DNA from: Akkermansia muciniphila
Lineage (GTDB): Bacteria > Verrucomicrobiota > Verrucomicrobiia > Verrucomicrobiales > Akkermansiaceae
Direction of reading: 5' to 3'
Assembly (NCBI GenBank): GCA_945862285.1
Contig: CAMAYN010000020.1
Location: 1 to 32,843, forward strand
Length of the DNA: 32,843 nucleotides
Made by a program: the position numbers and the translations under genes
In this document: positions 15,329 through 24,907 of the stretch, in pieces
Layout: each line of letters begins with the position of its first letter
How positions within the stretch are numbered: the first letter of the stretch is position 1
Notes under the pieces: generated by a model
The model's input: only the letters and a program-made list of their open reading frames with translations
Told to the model about the DNA's origin: nothing
Database searches by the model: none

Positions 15329-16351
15329 TTGTTGATCAAATTTCATACTATTTCCGTTCAATTCTTCATGACCATTTGTGCTGCATTACTGCTGCCAAAT
15401 TGCCATTGCGGAAGAGATTACACCTTGGTGACTCATACGTATAGTAAACCAAGACTGGCGGAGAAAACCTACACAACCGAAGACGCGCAGACTTTCCCCT
15501 ATCGAAAATTTCTCGCCGATTCTCAAGAACCAGAGACAATCATCATCGCATTGCACGGATTTTGTGGCGCGAGCATTGATTACGAAAATCTTGGTAACTA
15601 CCTTATCAAAACGTATCCCCACATCGGCATCTATGCTTATGAAGTGCGTGGGCAAGGTCTCGATCCCGTGCGCGAACGACGCGGCGACATCGACCAAAAA
15701 GAAAACTGGTTTCGTGATTTGGCAACCTTTACGAAATTAGTTCGCAAAAAACACCCAAAAGCCAAAATCCTCTGGCAAGGGGAAAGCATGGGCGCGCTGA
15801 TTCTGACCGAAACCTATCGCGATGTCTGGAATCAAGGCCAAGCACCGTTGTGTGACGGGATCATTATCACCTCACCCGTTGTGGCAGTGCGTGGCGATTT
15901 TCCCGAGTGGAAAAAACAGATCGTCAAATCCATCGCGGCGTTACTGCCGAATGCCCGGCTATCGCTCGATGCCTTATCCGGAGGTCAAAGCGTTAAAATG
16001 ACTGCCACCAGCACGCACAATGAGCAGTCGGAGACAAACGCATGGCACATTGAAAAGCACACATTGCGATTACTCGTCACCTTGGAAAGCATGATTTCTC
16101 GCATGAATGAAAATGCCACCTATTTCACGGTGCCTGTCCTAGTAGTTCATGGCGGTAAGGATTATTTTTGTGAGCATCAGCAAGTGAAGTGCTTTTACGA
16201 AAACATCCGTAAAAGTCAAAAAAATCACTACTTATTTTACCCACAAGCCCATCATTTGCTGATGTATGATCAACAAAAAGATACCGTTATCGCAGACATC
16301 GCCGCATGGGTAGATGCGTTCAATCCTCGTGTTGACCAAGCAGTGAAATAA
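15329..16351 (+). CDS. exported alpha/beta hydrolase (monoglyceride lipase-like)
   Basis: Alpha/beta hydrolase of the Hydrolase_4 / monoacylglycerol lipase type. The oxyanion region is IIIALHGFCG, the nucleophile elbow is GESMGAL, the acid is in VLVVHGGKDYF and the His in YPQAHHLLMYD. The N terminus looks like a lipoprotein signal ending LLLPNC. The start is uncertain: the first ATG is at 15368 but would leave no basic leader; TTG at 15329 or 15332 gives a normal signal with a Lys; TTG at 15296 is also in frame. I chose 15329. It probably acts on lipid esters in the periplasm. An inverted repeat overlaps its stop codon. Confidence 0.75.
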   Translation: MLIKFHTISVQFFMTICAALLLPNCHCGRDYTLVTHTYSKPRLAEKTYTTEDAQTFPYRKFLADSQEPETIIIALHGFCGASIDYENLGNYLIKTYPHIGIYAYEVRGQGLDPVRERRGDIDQKENWFRDLATFTKLVRKKHPKAKILWQGESMGALILTETYRDVWNQGQAPLCDGIIITSPVVAVRGDFPEWKKQIVKSIAALLPNARLSLDALSGGQSVKMTATSTHNEQSETNAWHIEKHTLRLLVTLESMISRMNENATYFTVPVLVVHGGKDYFCEHQQVKCFYENIRKSQKNHYLFYPQAHHLLMYDQQKDTVIADIAAWVDAFNPRVDQAVK

Positions 16352-16372
16352 AATTGCCGCACGCGCAATTTT
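16350..16372 (+). terminator. dyad after the alpha/beta hydrolase gene
   Basis: An 8-base inverted repeat, AAAATTGC / GCAATTTT, with a 7-base CG-rich loop, begins at the stop codon of the hydrolase gene. The stem ends in a short T run, so it may act as a weak intrinsic terminator before hpf. It is AT-rich for a terminator. Confidence 0.4.
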
Positions 16373-16463
16373 CGCTAGCACTCACGAAAATTTCTGTTAG
16401 CGTGACAGGTGAAATACGCATTGGTGCTTATTTCAAAAATGAACAAAATAACAAAACAAAAAA

Positions 16464-17060
16464 ATGCAAACTGTTAATGCCCATCCACCCATTACCATCA
16501 CCGTAAGACACGAAGAACTCACCCCCGCATTACGCGCTTACGCAGAGAAAAAAATCGAAAGTCTGCATCTCGATTACCCGAAAATCATTGAGGCAAAAAT
16601 CATCCTGGACGTTCAAAAAAATCGCCATATCGCGGAAATCATTCTCTTCTGTGCCAATCATATCACCATTGAAGCGCATAGCGAAGCACCCAGCATGTAT
16701 ACAGCCCTCGATGAAACGATCGACAAAGTGGCACGCCGCATGCGGAAGCAAAAAACGCGCTTACTTAAACGCAATCGCCCCCATCGGAGTGAATCGATCC
16801 GCTACCTCGATGAACGCATGTTCACGGAAGAAGCCATGGATCATCCAGAAGATTCGACGCATGACCCAGAACCATTTCTGGTATATCCAGAGAATTACAA
16901 GTTGCGCACGATGTATAAGGAAGATGCCATCATGGAACTAGAGCTTGGAGATCGGCCTTTTGTTCTATACAAATCGGCTCGTCGTGGTTGTTTGACCATC
17001 ATTTACCGCCGTAAAGATGGCGAATACGCATCTTTGGACATTATGCCAGATGCGCATTAA
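16464..17060 (+). CDS. hpf: ribosome hibernation promoting factor, long form
   Basis: 198 residues. The N-terminal half is the HPF/YfiA ribosome-binding domain ([20 protein letters not shown], then a beta-alpha fold ending in [20 protein letters not shown] with its basic patch). A linker is followed by the C-terminal dimerisation domain of long HPF (about 138-196, including [16 protein letters not shown] and [15 protein letters not shown]). Long HPF dimerises inactive 70S ribosomes into 100S particles in stationary phase or starvation. ATG at 16464 fits the family start. A strong terminator follows at 17089. Confidence 0.92.
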   Translation: MQTVNAHPPITITVRHEELTPALRAYAEKKIESLHLDYPKIIEAKIILDVQKNRHIAEIILFCANHITIEAHSEAPSMYTALDETIDKVARRMRKQKTRLLKRNRPHRSESIRYLDERMFTEEAMDHPEDSTHDPEPFLVYPENYKLRTMYKEDAIMELELGDRPFVLYKSARRGCLTIIYRRKDGEYASLDIMPDAH

Positions 17061-17088
17061 TGGTGCATGATTCAAACCTATATCCATC

Positions 17089-17120
17089 AAGCCTGCGGAA
17101 GATCTTCCGTAGGCTTTTTT
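17089..17120 (+). terminator. intrinsic terminator downstream of hpf
   Basis: A nearly perfect stem: AAGCCT, a G bulge, then the self-complementary CGGAAGATCTTCCG, a T, and AGGCTT running into TTTT. It lies 28 bases after the hpf stop and 56 bases before the SOD start, and so separates the two transcription units. Confidence 0.85.
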
Positions 17121-17176
17121 CAATATATCAGCTTTCTTTATCTTGCGATTTTTCAGAAATCGGCTATCACTACCAC

Positions 17177-17905
17177 ATGAAATCAATGCAACGCCGAGAG
17201 TTTGTTAAATGGGCTGCGATGAGTAGCGTCGCCACATGTGTGATGGGTCAAGCACAAGAGCAAGTTTCTGTAAAGCATCAGCACAAGCCATTGCCTTACC
17301 CGGCCGATTCATTAGCGCCCTATATCGACACCGCTACGATGAACATCCATCACGGCAAGCATCATGCAGCTTACGTAACAAAACTCAATGAGGCACTCGC
17401 CAACGCGCCAGACATTGCAACGCTCCCTCTTGATCAATTGATAGGGAGAATTTCTACCATCGCGAATACCGATCTCCAATCGGCCATTCGCAACCAAGGA
17501 GGCGGGCATTGGAATCATGAATTTTTCTGGAATTCAATGTCTCCAGCAGATAAAAAAAGCACGCCGAGTGAGGCACTGGATAAAGCCATCCAAGAAAGTT
17601 TCGGATCATTTGAGGCATTCAAAACGCAGTTTGCCGATGCCGCCCTGAAGCGCTTCGGCTCAGGATGGGCCTGGTTAATTTTACAAAATGGAAAACTAAA
17701 AATCACCGCCACAGCCAATCAAGACAATCCCTTGATGAAGGGCATTCTCAACGAAAAAGAACTTGGCAAACCTCTGCTTGGTATCGATGTCTGGGAGCAT
17801 GCGTACTACCTGAATTATCAAAACCGCCGTGCGGATTATATCGCTGCCTGGTGGAATGTCGTCAACTGGGACGTCGTCAATCAACGCTTTTCTCAAGGCT
17901 CATAG
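17177..17905 (+). CDS. sodA: Tat-exported Mn/Fe superoxide dismutase
   Basis: 242 residues from ATG at 17177. The leader [12 protein letters not shown] with a twin Arg suggests Tat export of a pre-folded metalloenzyme. The SOD domain (about 33-238) has metal ligands H58 (in IHHGKHH), H114 (in HWNHEFFW), D204 and H208 (in DVWEHAYY). GGGHWNH and ATANQDNP, with Q182 supplied from the second half, resemble Mn rather than Fe enzymes, so manganese is favoured though not certain. It detoxifies superoxide, here apparently outside the cytoplasm. An upstream in-frame start at 17060 would place the hpf terminator inside the gene and is rejected. Confidence 0.9.
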   Translation: MKSMQRREFVKWAAMSSVATCVMGQAQEQVSVKHQHKPLPYPADSLAPYIDTATMNIHHGKHHAAYVTKLNEALANAPDIATLPLDQLIGRISTIANTDLQSAIRNQGGGHWNHEFFWNSMSPADKKSTPSEALDKAIQESFGSFEAFKTQFADAALKRFGSGWAWLILQNGKLKITATANQDNPLMKGILNEKELGKPLLGIDVWEHAYYLNYQNRRADYIAAWWNVVNWDVVNQRFSQGS

Positions 17906-17966
17906 TGACGAAATCTGACGAATAGGCCTGCCTAGGCGATTCCGATGTTTCGTTTCTGGTGTTTCA

Positions 17967-18623
17967 CTATAAACCCCGATGTCCTCGGTATTCCCTATAC
18001 GTCCCCACAGGTGTTGCTTGCTTGCGCCACTCTGATTTGAGTTTCCGATATTTCGCAATGAAAGCCCGAGGATCGGCCCAATGATCCATCGTTCGCGGCA
18101 CAGATTCTCGATCCATACCAACTGTGAGGTTATGCCGAATTTCAAAATGCAAGTGGACGGCATACATTCCACGATTCGATCCCATGGTACCGATTTGTTG
18201 CCCTTTTTTCACCATGTCGCCTGTTTTGACTTGTCGCTTATCAAGGTGACCATAGAGCGAGTCACAAAACTTCACTCGCCCCGTTTGCGGATCGCGATAA
18301 GCATGGCGAATCAACACCACATTCCCCCACCCTGTGGCAACATCGGCGGAAAACATCACAACCCCTGCGGCGCAAGAATAAATCGGATCGCCCAAGTCAG
18401 TGTCTCCCCCTTTAAGCCCGTTCCAGTCTTCGCCAAAATGAACTGGCGAACGCAATCGCAAGCCACGCGCCACGTAATATCCATCGCCATCAGGTTTACC
18501 CACAGGGAAATCAAACCCATCCGCCAAAGGTAATGCCACAGTCTTTTGCTCCGCAAGTGAGACACCTGTGAAAAAAAACGAAAGTGGCAAAAATAGCGCT
18601 AGGGTGATACGAAAAAACTGCAT
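17967..18623 (-). CDS. exported M23 (LytM-type) metallopeptidase
   Basis: 218 residues with a signal peptide (hydrophobic 4-22, cleavage after SLA at about 24). The M23 core shows the zinc ligands H62 and D66 in HFGEDWN, H126 in YGHLD and H157/H159 in VHLHFEIRH; the ligand set is H62, D66 and H159. Such enzymes cut peptidoglycan cross-bridges or stems in the periplasm. All catalytic residues are present, in contrast to regulatory LytM proteins, so it is probably active. It lies 130 bases downstream of the DUF1501 gene on the same strand and converges with the SOD gene. Confidence 0.88.
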   Translation of the reverse strand: MQFFRITLALFLPLSFFFTGVSLAEQKTVALPLADGFDFPVGKPDGDGYYVARGLRLRSPVHFGEDWNGLKGGDTDLGDPIYSCAAGVVMFSADVATGWGNVVLIRHAYRDPQTGRVKFCDSLYGHLDKRQVKTGDMVKKGQQIGTMGSNRGMYAVHLHFEIRHNLTVGMDRESVPRTMDHWADPRAFIAKYRKLKSEWRKQATPVGTYREYRGHRGL

Positions 18624-18753
18624 GATTCTATGGCTGCAATGTTCTAGAAATCTCTTGCCTCAACCGCAAGCAAAATTTGACAGGTAAAAATTTGGCGTAG
18701 GGACATTCTTTGCCTTATGCGTATCGATGGGACAATCAGTGAAAGGGAAAATA

Positions 18754-20169
18754 CTACGCGATGATTTGCTGCACGATGTTTCCATGCACGTCTGTTGGTC
18801 GAAAATCGCGGCCCGAGTATCGATACGTAAGCCGCTCATGATCCATGCCGAGCAAATGAAGAATCGTCGCATGCAAATCATGCACATGCATTTTGTCTTT
18901 CACCGCGGCAAAACCAAAATCATCGGTGGCTCCGTGGGTGTAGCCGCCTTTCACGCCGCCACCAGCCATCCATACGGTGAAGCCGTAATGATTGTGGTCA
19001 CGCCCCTTCATCACACCCTTGTTGGATCCCGCTTGCGGCATTTCTACCACGGGTGTCCTCCCAAATTCTCCGCCCCATAGGACCAAGGTCTCATCGAACA
19101 GTCCACGTTGCTTCAAGTCGGTGAGAAAGGCACCAATGGCTTGATCGCACTCTTTCGCGAGCTTTCGATGGTCTTCAATATTATCGTGCGAATCCCACGG
19201 CTGGCCTTTTCCATGCCAGAGTTGGATAAAGCGCACACCCCGTTCCAGTAAGCGCCGTGCCATGAGACATTGTCGGGCAAAATCGCCAGCACCATAAAGA
19301 TCACGAATCGCTTGCGGTTCTTTCATGACATCAAAGGCATCCGAAGCCTCACTTTGCATTCGATACGCTAGCTCGAAGCTGCGAATGCGCGATTCAAGTT
19401 GCGGATCATGCTGATGGGAGCGCAAGTGGCTTTCGTTCAGTTTGCGCAGCAGTTCGAGTTGCGATGCCTGCCGAGAATCCCGCGCAAGGGAATTACGCAG
19501 ATTCTCAATCATCTGGTTCACCTCAGGAATCGATGTGTCGAGATACGTGCCTTGAAATTTTCCTGGCAAAAATGCCGAACGCCAATTTTCTGATCGTTTC
19601 ACGGGCATGCCACCCGGACATAAAGAGACGTACGCTGGCAGATTTTCATTTTCGCTGCCAAGACCGTAGGTGATCCACGAACCCATTGATGGTCTAGGTA
19701 ATCTCCCTTCGCCACAATTCATGAGCATCAGCGAGGGCTCATGATTCGGCACATCGGCTGTCATGGAACGGATCACGCATAAATCATCGGCATGCTTCGC
19801 TGTGTGCGAAAAAAGTTCGCTCACGGATAGCCCACAATCGCCGTAGCGAGAGAAAGAAAAAGGCGAACGCAAGGCCGTTCCAGTAGGCCGCTCCGTCTTT
19901 AATCCCTCTAACGGAATCGCTTGCCCATGCCGCGCTTGCAATTGCGGCTTCGGATCAAAGGTATCCACTTGCGAAGGGCCACCATTCATGAAAAGGTGCA
20001 CCACACGTTTGGCCTTCGGTGTAAAATGCGGTGCTGGTGCTATGACAGATGCTCCCTGCGCTTTTTCTAACAACCCACACAACGCCAAGCTACCAAAGCC
20101 CATGCCGCAGCGGCGGAGAAAATCTCTCCGATCAAGGACAAAATCTTTTGCTGTGAGTGGATGGTACAT
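18754..20169 (-). CDS. DUF1501 protein with Tat signal
   Basis: 471 residues. A Tat signal is clear (LDRRDFLRRCGMGFGSLALCGLL, read as RRDFLRR plus hydrophobic stretch). The mature part is a DUF1501 protein, a sulfatase/alkaline-phosphatase-like fold: HLFMNGGPSQVDTFDPKP, RGVRFIQLWHGK, WDSHDNI, TLVLWGGEFGRTP, GRDHNHYGF and ARRLLERG. DUF1501 genes are greatly expanded in Planctomycetota and Verrucomicrobiota and almost always follow a DUF1549/DUF1553 gene, as here with a 6-base gap. Biochemical function is not established; roles in polysaccharide degradation are proposed in the literature. Confidence 0.92.
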   Translation of the reverse strand: MYHPLTAKDFVLDRRDFLRRCGMGFGSLALCGLLEKAQGASVIAPAPHFTPKAKRVVHLFMNGGPSQVDTFDPKPQLQARHGQAIPLEGLKTERPTGTALRSPFSFSRYGDCGLSVSELFSHTAKHADDLCVIRSMTADVPNHEPSLMLMNCGEGRLPRPSMGSWITYGLGSENENLPAYVSLCPGGMPVKRSENWRSAFLPGKFQGTYLDTSIPEVNQMIENLRNSLARDSRQASQLELLRKLNESHLRSHQHDPQLESRIRSFELAYRMQSEASDAFDVMKEPQAIRDLYGAGDFARQCLMARRLLERGVRFIQLWHGKGQPWDSHDNIEDHRKLAKECDQAIGAFLTDLKQRGLFDETLVLWGGEFGRTPVVEMPQAGSNKGVMKGRDHNHYGFTVWMAGGGVKGGYTHGATDDFGFAAVKDKMHVHDLHATILHLLGMDHERLTYRYSGRDFRPTDVHGNIVQQIIA

Positions 20170-20175
20170 GCGCTA

Positions 20176-23034
20176 TTATTCGATAAAATGAAATTCGTTA
20201 GAAGACCACAACATTTGAATCACATCCGCCCATGGGTCGCCAATGGTGGGTGCTGGAATGGGACGATTGGTTGTCGGGAAATCTTTTTCCCAATCGGAAA
20301 TGACGCGGATTTTTCCGCCTTTTTCCTCCGCGCCTTCAATGGCCAAATTCCACGTAACGCCGCCACAAACGTCACCATTCGGCGCATTCAATACCAGGTC
20401 GATGGTATCGCCCGCTTTGACGGAAACCCATGGTGATAGGAGCGACGATTGTCCATTTTCTTTGAGCACGCCACTCTGTTTTACCAGATCAGCAGAGGAA
20501 GCAATGAACCATGCCAGATCTTTGCCGCCTTTTTGCGATCTTCGCAAATGTCCGCGCAAGCGCACTTCGCCTGTGCCTCCTGCAAACCAGCGAAAAATCA
20601 GCAAATGCTTGTTCCCCACGTGACCACTTTTCGCGCCCATATGGAGAAACGGCACTGGTGCTTGAGCAAGATCTTTGCCTGTCTTCCACATCTCTTCGTG
20701 AAACAACGGAAATACTTGCGCTCGCGATGTGTCCTCCCCCTGATCTGGCGCGTAGAGAGCCCGCCATGTGCCGCTCAGACGCGGTTGATAGTCGGCAGGT
20801 TCTGCCGTCGATACCCAATCAATCAACAACCGTTTTTCCTCGGCGCTCGGCAGACGCTGGAAGATGCGTTGATAGAGCCAATCGACGCGTTGCGCAGGAT
20901 TACTTATTGCCTGAAATTCGGCGTGTTTCGCAAGTCGCGCAGATTGACGCAGGATCAATGGGTCATTGAGAAACCATAATGCTTGTTGCGGCACAGTGGT
21001 CTCGGCTCGTTTCGGTGCATGATGATCCGGATGCGGTAAATCAAAGGAAATATAATACGTGGGTAAGGCGAATCGATCAATGAAACCGTAAATACTCCGA
21101 TGCTGATCCGCTGCCGCTTGATGAAGCACCACGGGCTGACCACCTAGCGACGGCATTTGCAGCGATCCTGACGTGAACAGCAATCGATCTCTCATCGACT
21201 CGAAATCGGAGCGCCGCCGATTCCATTTCCAAAACAAAGAGTTCATTTCATCGATCCGATTATTTTCTTCGCGGCTGTGTGCCGATAATCGGTAGGCGCG
21301 CGATGTGAGGATGAAGCGGTGAAGATCTTTGACCGACCAGCCACTTTCCTGAAAATGCAGCGCCAGTTCATCCAGCAACGGCAACAAAGGGGGCACTGGT
21401 TCTTGCGGGCCGAAGTCGCTGGGATCGGCAAGCGGCGTGCCGAAATGCCATCCCCACACCCGATTCACCATCACTCGCGCCGTGAGTGGATTTTGTGGTT
21501 CGATGATTTTTTTCGCCAACCACAAACGAGGTGCTTCATGCTCAGGAAATTTCCCACCACCTAAAAAACTCAGCCACTCCCGATGAAACACGGGACCCGC
21601 ATCATCTGGATTGCCTCGATGGAAGATGCGTGGGTTGCCGATTTTCGGCAGATCCACCAAGCTCATCGCGCGAGGTGGTGCACCAGGATGCGTGCCTTCG
21701 AATTTCTTTCGTTCACCCAGCCGTTTTGCTTTTTGATTCAGATCTTCACGATGCATCAACGCATTCACTTTTTCTATGTCGTAGGAAAGCGGGCATTCGG
21801 GGTCTTTGGCAAGCCGCGCCAGTGGCGAATCCTGCGCCGCTTGCGACCACTCATTTGCCCATTTTTTGCAAAATTCTTGCCGCTTTTCCACATCTCCCGA
21901 AGCAGCGTCTAATTCTGCCACCAATGCCGCGATGAAAGGGTCTGGGCTTTCTGTGGGGCTTTCTTTGGAGCTTTCTTTCTGCGACTTGAGTTGAAAAAAT
22001 TTCCGCCATTGGCTGACCGCCTTCGGGCGTAGGTCATTGCGTTTGAACGATTCACTAACGGTTTTTTGCTCATTCCAATTCTCTTTTTCCGCCAACCATG
22101 CCGCATCGAAATACGCTGCCATGGATATTGGTGCATGCAGTTGCTCGATGATGCGCTGTGATGCCTCGCGGTCTTTTTGATCAAATGCCGCAATTGTAGT
22201 GAGAAATTCTTGGTGGGCTTTTTTACTTGCGGGCTGGCCTATCACGGGAAGTGACGCAGGCTCCTTGGCATGCTGAATGATCGAGTAAATCGAGTAATAA
22301 TCTTCCATCGAAATCGGATCACTCTTGTGTTTATGGCATCGCGCACAGGCCACGGTGCTCGATAAAAACCCTCTTGTGATTACGTCCACCTTATCATCAA
22401 TCGTATCCGCTTCACGCAATAGGCGAGGCCCCACCGTAAGAAATCCCAGAGCGGCAAGATCGGGATGATCGGGGCGCGGGTCAAGATGATCAGCAGCAAG
22501 TTGTCGCAAGACGAATTGATCGTAGGGCATGTCATTTTGAAATGCGCGGATCAGCCAATCTCGATAAGTGTAAGCGTAGGGGTATCGATTATCGCGATCA
22601 AAGTTATACCCTTGTGTGTCGGCATAGCGAGCGACATCCATCCAATGCCGTGCCCATCGCTCGCCATAGGAAGGAGATGCAAGAAATTCATCAACGATCG
22701 CCTTCCACGTTTCCTCACTTGGGTTCTTCTCGATGCGTTGGATTTGCTCCATCGTTGGCGGCAAGCCCGTGAGAGTATGAGCAGCCCGCTCCACCCATTG
22801 CCGTGGGTCTGCCATCGCACCACGAGAAATACCAACCTCACGCCATTTGTATTCTAGCAAAGCATCGATCGGATGCTGATTCTTCGATAGCGTGGCACTT
22901 CTTTTCGGCAGTTCATACGCCCAATGCTCTGCGGATTGCAGAGGAAGAATCAGCAGCACCAACAGCGCAACGAGGAGTCCCGAGACTGTGGGTGAAACTT
23001 TTCTAACGGCATGAATTACAAAAAACATCGGCAC
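20176..23034 (-). CDS. DUF1549/DUF1553 (PSCyt2-PSD1) exported protein
   Basis: 952 residues. A signal or anchor segment lies at about 15-33. The DUF1549 domain (about 55-255) has YGERWARHWMDVARYADTQG, split as YGERWARHW and DVARYADT, and a CARCH haem-type motif at 230-234. A variable helical middle leads to DUF1553 (about 480-760) with NPLTARVMVNRVWGWHFG, DFGPQEP and LILTSRAYR-like FILTSRAYRLS. The C-terminal ~150 residues form a beta-rich extra module. Many homologues carry an N-terminal cytochrome c-like PSCyt1 domain; this one does not, leaving only the internal CxxCH. It forms an operon with the DUF1501 gene. Confidence 0.9.
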   Translation of the reverse strand: MPMFFVIHAVRKVSPTVSGLLVALLVLLILPLQSAEHWAYELPKRSATLSKNQHPIDALLEYKWREVGISRGAMADPRQWVERAAHTLTGLPPTMEQIQRIEKNPSEETWKAIVDEFLASPSYGERWARHWMDVARYADTQGYNFDRDNRYPYAYTYRDWLIRAFQNDMPYDQFVLRQLAADHLDPRPDHPDLAALGFLTVGPRLLREADTIDDKVDVITRGFLSSTVACARCHKHKSDPISMEDYYSIYSIIQHAKEPASLPVIGQPASKKAHQEFLTTIAAFDQKDREASQRIIEQLHAPISMAAYFDAAWLAEKENWNEQKTVSESFKRNDLRPKAVSQWRKFFQLKSQKESSKESPTESPDPFIAALVAELDAASGDVEKRQEFCKKWANEWSQAAQDSPLARLAKDPECPLSYDIEKVNALMHREDLNQKAKRLGERKKFEGTHPGAPPRAMSLVDLPKIGNPRIFHRGNPDDAGPVFHREWLSFLGGGKFPEHEAPRLWLAKKIIEPQNPLTARVMVNRVWGWHFGTPLADPSDFGPQEPVPPLLPLLDELALHFQESGWSVKDLHRFILTSRAYRLSAHSREENNRIDEMNSLFWKWNRRRSDFESMRDRLLFTSGSLQMPSLGGQPVVLHQAAADQHRSIYGFIDRFALPTYYISFDLPHPDHHAPKRAETTVPQQALWFLNDPLILRQSARLAKHAEFQAISNPAQRVDWLYQRIFQRLPSAEEKRLLIDWVSTAEPADYQPRLSGTWRALYAPDQGEDTSRAQVFPLFHEEMWKTGKDLAQAPVPFLHMGAKSGHVGNKHLLIFRWFAGGTGEVRLRGHLRRSQKGGKDLAWFIASSADLVKQSGVLKENGQSSLLSPWVSVKAGDTIDLVLNAPNGDVCGGVTWNLAIEGAEEKGGKIRVISDWEKDFPTTNRPIPAPTIGDPWADVIQMLWSSNEFHFIE

Positions 23035-23211
23035 TTATACGATGCAATCACTACGAACCCACATCGACCACTATTTCATATGCCCCAAAAGAAACGCCTG
23101 CGTGTGATTTCTCGTCGGCAATCCGACTTGCTTCGGCGTAGATTTGCTCCTTGCATCCAACGGGGCAATCTTCTATTCCAACGGCAGCAGTTGCTGACAC
23201 ATGATCCATTG

Positions 23212-24234
23212 ATGAAAAAAATTACCACATATTTCTTGCTGATGCTCGCTACATTTCTCGGCGATCTCCACGCAAAGGAAGAAATCCTCACTGATCTCGA
23301 AGGAAAAAATTGCTACGTTTATCTTCCCGAAACCATCGATCCTGCCCTTACCTATCAACTCATCGTAGGCGTTCATGGCGCAGGTGGCCAAGGAAATGGC
23401 GCTGCGGGTTTAAAGCCTTGGGCGCAACGTGGCGACGTCATCGTCATCGGTCCTTGCTTTGATTCCAAGGGCGAACGACCCTACCAAAACGGCGATGGCA
23501 TCCATGCAAAGAAGCTCATCGCCTTATTTGAAGCCTTGAAAAAAACATATAAACTCAAAGAAAAAATGTTCCTTCATGGCTTTTCTGGCGGATGTCAATT
23601 CACTCACCGCTTTACCATGATACATCCGAAACTCGTCTGCGGCGTCTCAGCTCATTCAGGTGGCTCATGGGCAACGGACGGCTATGGCACATTCGATAAA
23701 CAAGCCAAAGACATTCCGTTTGCCATTTCCTGTGGAGAAAAAGACACCGCAAAATCTTTCCCCGAAGCGCCCTACAATCGACTCGAATGGCACGGTCGCT
23801 TTGAGAAAGAATTGGAGAAAAATCGCTTTTGCTATCGCTCCGCTACATGGCCCAATGTGGGACATACCATGTCGGCTGGAGCAACGGAAATGCTGAAAGA
23901 ATGCTTCCAAATCGCCACGGGGCTGCCTGGCGAATCAGCAACGCAACTTGTTACGATTCGTCCTGACTGGAAAAACCTAAATGCGAAACATTCTCCCTCC
24001 GCTCCAAAACCCGCGGCTACCGCCACGACGAGCAACCAAGGGGAAATCGACCGTATCATAGAGATCGCATGCAAAAGAGCCGCAAAAGAAACGATTCCCG
24101 TGGCGGGGTTGATCGCTTTTATGAAAAAATACCCCATCGCAACATGGCAAAATAAGCCCGGTTGCGAAGCACTGCGTCAGCAATGCACAGATGCTATGAA
24201 ATCTTTAGAAAAACCCGCTCATCCACAGCCATAA
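23212..24234 (+). CDS. exported PHB-depolymerase-like alpha/beta hydrolase
   Basis: 340 residues from ATG at 23212, with a signal peptide (MKKITTYFLLMLATFLGDLHA). The oxyanion region is VGVHGAGGQ (52-60), the nucleophile elbow is HGFSGG with S125, the acid is in ISCGEKD and the His in VGHTMSAG. This is the layout of esterase/PHB depolymerase-like and dienelactone-hydrolase-like secreted enzymes. A ~90-residue C-terminal extension after a Pro/Ala/Thr linker is helical and unassigned. The open frame reaches back to 23011 but that would overlap the divergent DUF1549 gene and bury the signal peptide. The following lipoprotein gene starts 4 bases after its stop. Confidence 0.78.
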   Translation: MKKITTYFLLMLATFLGDLHAKEEILTDLEGKNCYVYLPETIDPALTYQLIVGVHGAGGQGNGAAGLKPWAQRGDVIVIGPCFDSKGERPYQNGDGIHAKKLIALFEALKKTYKLKEKMFLHGFSGGCQFTHRFTMIHPKLVCGVSAHSGGSWATDGYGTFDKQAKDIPFAISCGEKDTAKSFPEAPYNRLEWHGRFEKELEKNRFCYRSATWPNVGHTMSAGATEMLKECFQIATGLPGESATQLVTIRPDWKNLNAKHSPSAPKPAATATTSNQGEIDRIIEIACKRAAKETIPVAGLIAFMKKYPIATWQNKPGCEALRQQCTDAMKSLEKPAHPQP

Positions 24235-24238
24235 AACA

Positions 24239-24874
24239 ATGATGATTAAAAATCACCTCACCCCTGTATTTGCCGCATTAGTTGCCGTTTTTGCTTGTTG
24301 CAGCTGCGCAACATCCAAGCAACAACGCCTTTACAGCTCGTCGTTACGCAGTTCTTATTCAAATGCTTTCCTTTGGCGGCAGGTGAAAAAAGACCCAACG
24401 GTGTATCACCCTAACGAATTGCCGCTCGACTACAAGATCAATGAAAAATCCGCCGAATGGGTCATTGATAAAAAGACCCAAACATCCTTCCTAGTTCCGT
24501 ACCGCGAATGCGCGGGAATCTCGCCCGCAGGCTGGCGAGTCGAAGCACAAAAAGCCGTGCGACACCTCTATCAGCCTGATCCGCCCAAACGAGCCGATGA
24601 TTTTAAAGATGAGACTTCCACCGAAAGTAAGGCCACACGGATTGGCCTAGCGATTCTCGCGTTTCCTTTTGAAATGATAGGCCGAGGTTTCGCCGAGAGC
24701 CTATTTGGGGATGATGACGACGACGACTTCATGCTCCGAAATGATGGGAGAAGGAGAGGAAGAGGCAAAGACAGAGGAAACGATGACAAAAAAGATGACT
24801 GTCCGCCTACCGACAACGACTCTGACGATGACAAGGATGATTGTCCTGAACCGAGCGAAACGGGAACGCCTTGA
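24239..24874 (+). CDS. lipoprotein with Arg-Gly and Asp-rich tail
   Basis: 211 residues with a lipoprotein signal (hydrophobic PVFAALVAVFACCSC, lipidated Cys near 22-23). The middle (about 35-150) is a compact unrecognised domain with VYHPNELPLDYKINEK and an amphipathic segment ATRIGLAILAFPFEMIGRGF. The last ~50 residues are low complexity: a six-Asp run, RRRGRGKDRG, then two DDCP repeats in a field of Asp and Lys. Such acidic tails often bind calcium or interact with basic partners, but no function can be assigned. A second ATG directly follows the first. It is probably cotranscribed with the upstream hydrolase gene. Confidence 0.72.
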   Translation: MMIKNHLTPVFAALVAVFACCSCATSKQQRLYSSSLRSSYSNAFLWRQVKKDPTVYHPNELPLDYKINEKSAEWVIDKKTQTSFLVPYRECAGISPAGWRVEAQKAVRHLYQPDPPKRADDFKDETSTESKATRIGLAILAFPFEMIGRGFAESLFGDDDDDDFMLRNDGRRRGRGKDRGNDDKKDDCPPTDNDSDDDKDDCPEPSETGTP

Positions 24875-24907
24875 GCTTGTATCAGAACATTACTAGGTGT
24901 GCCCTTT

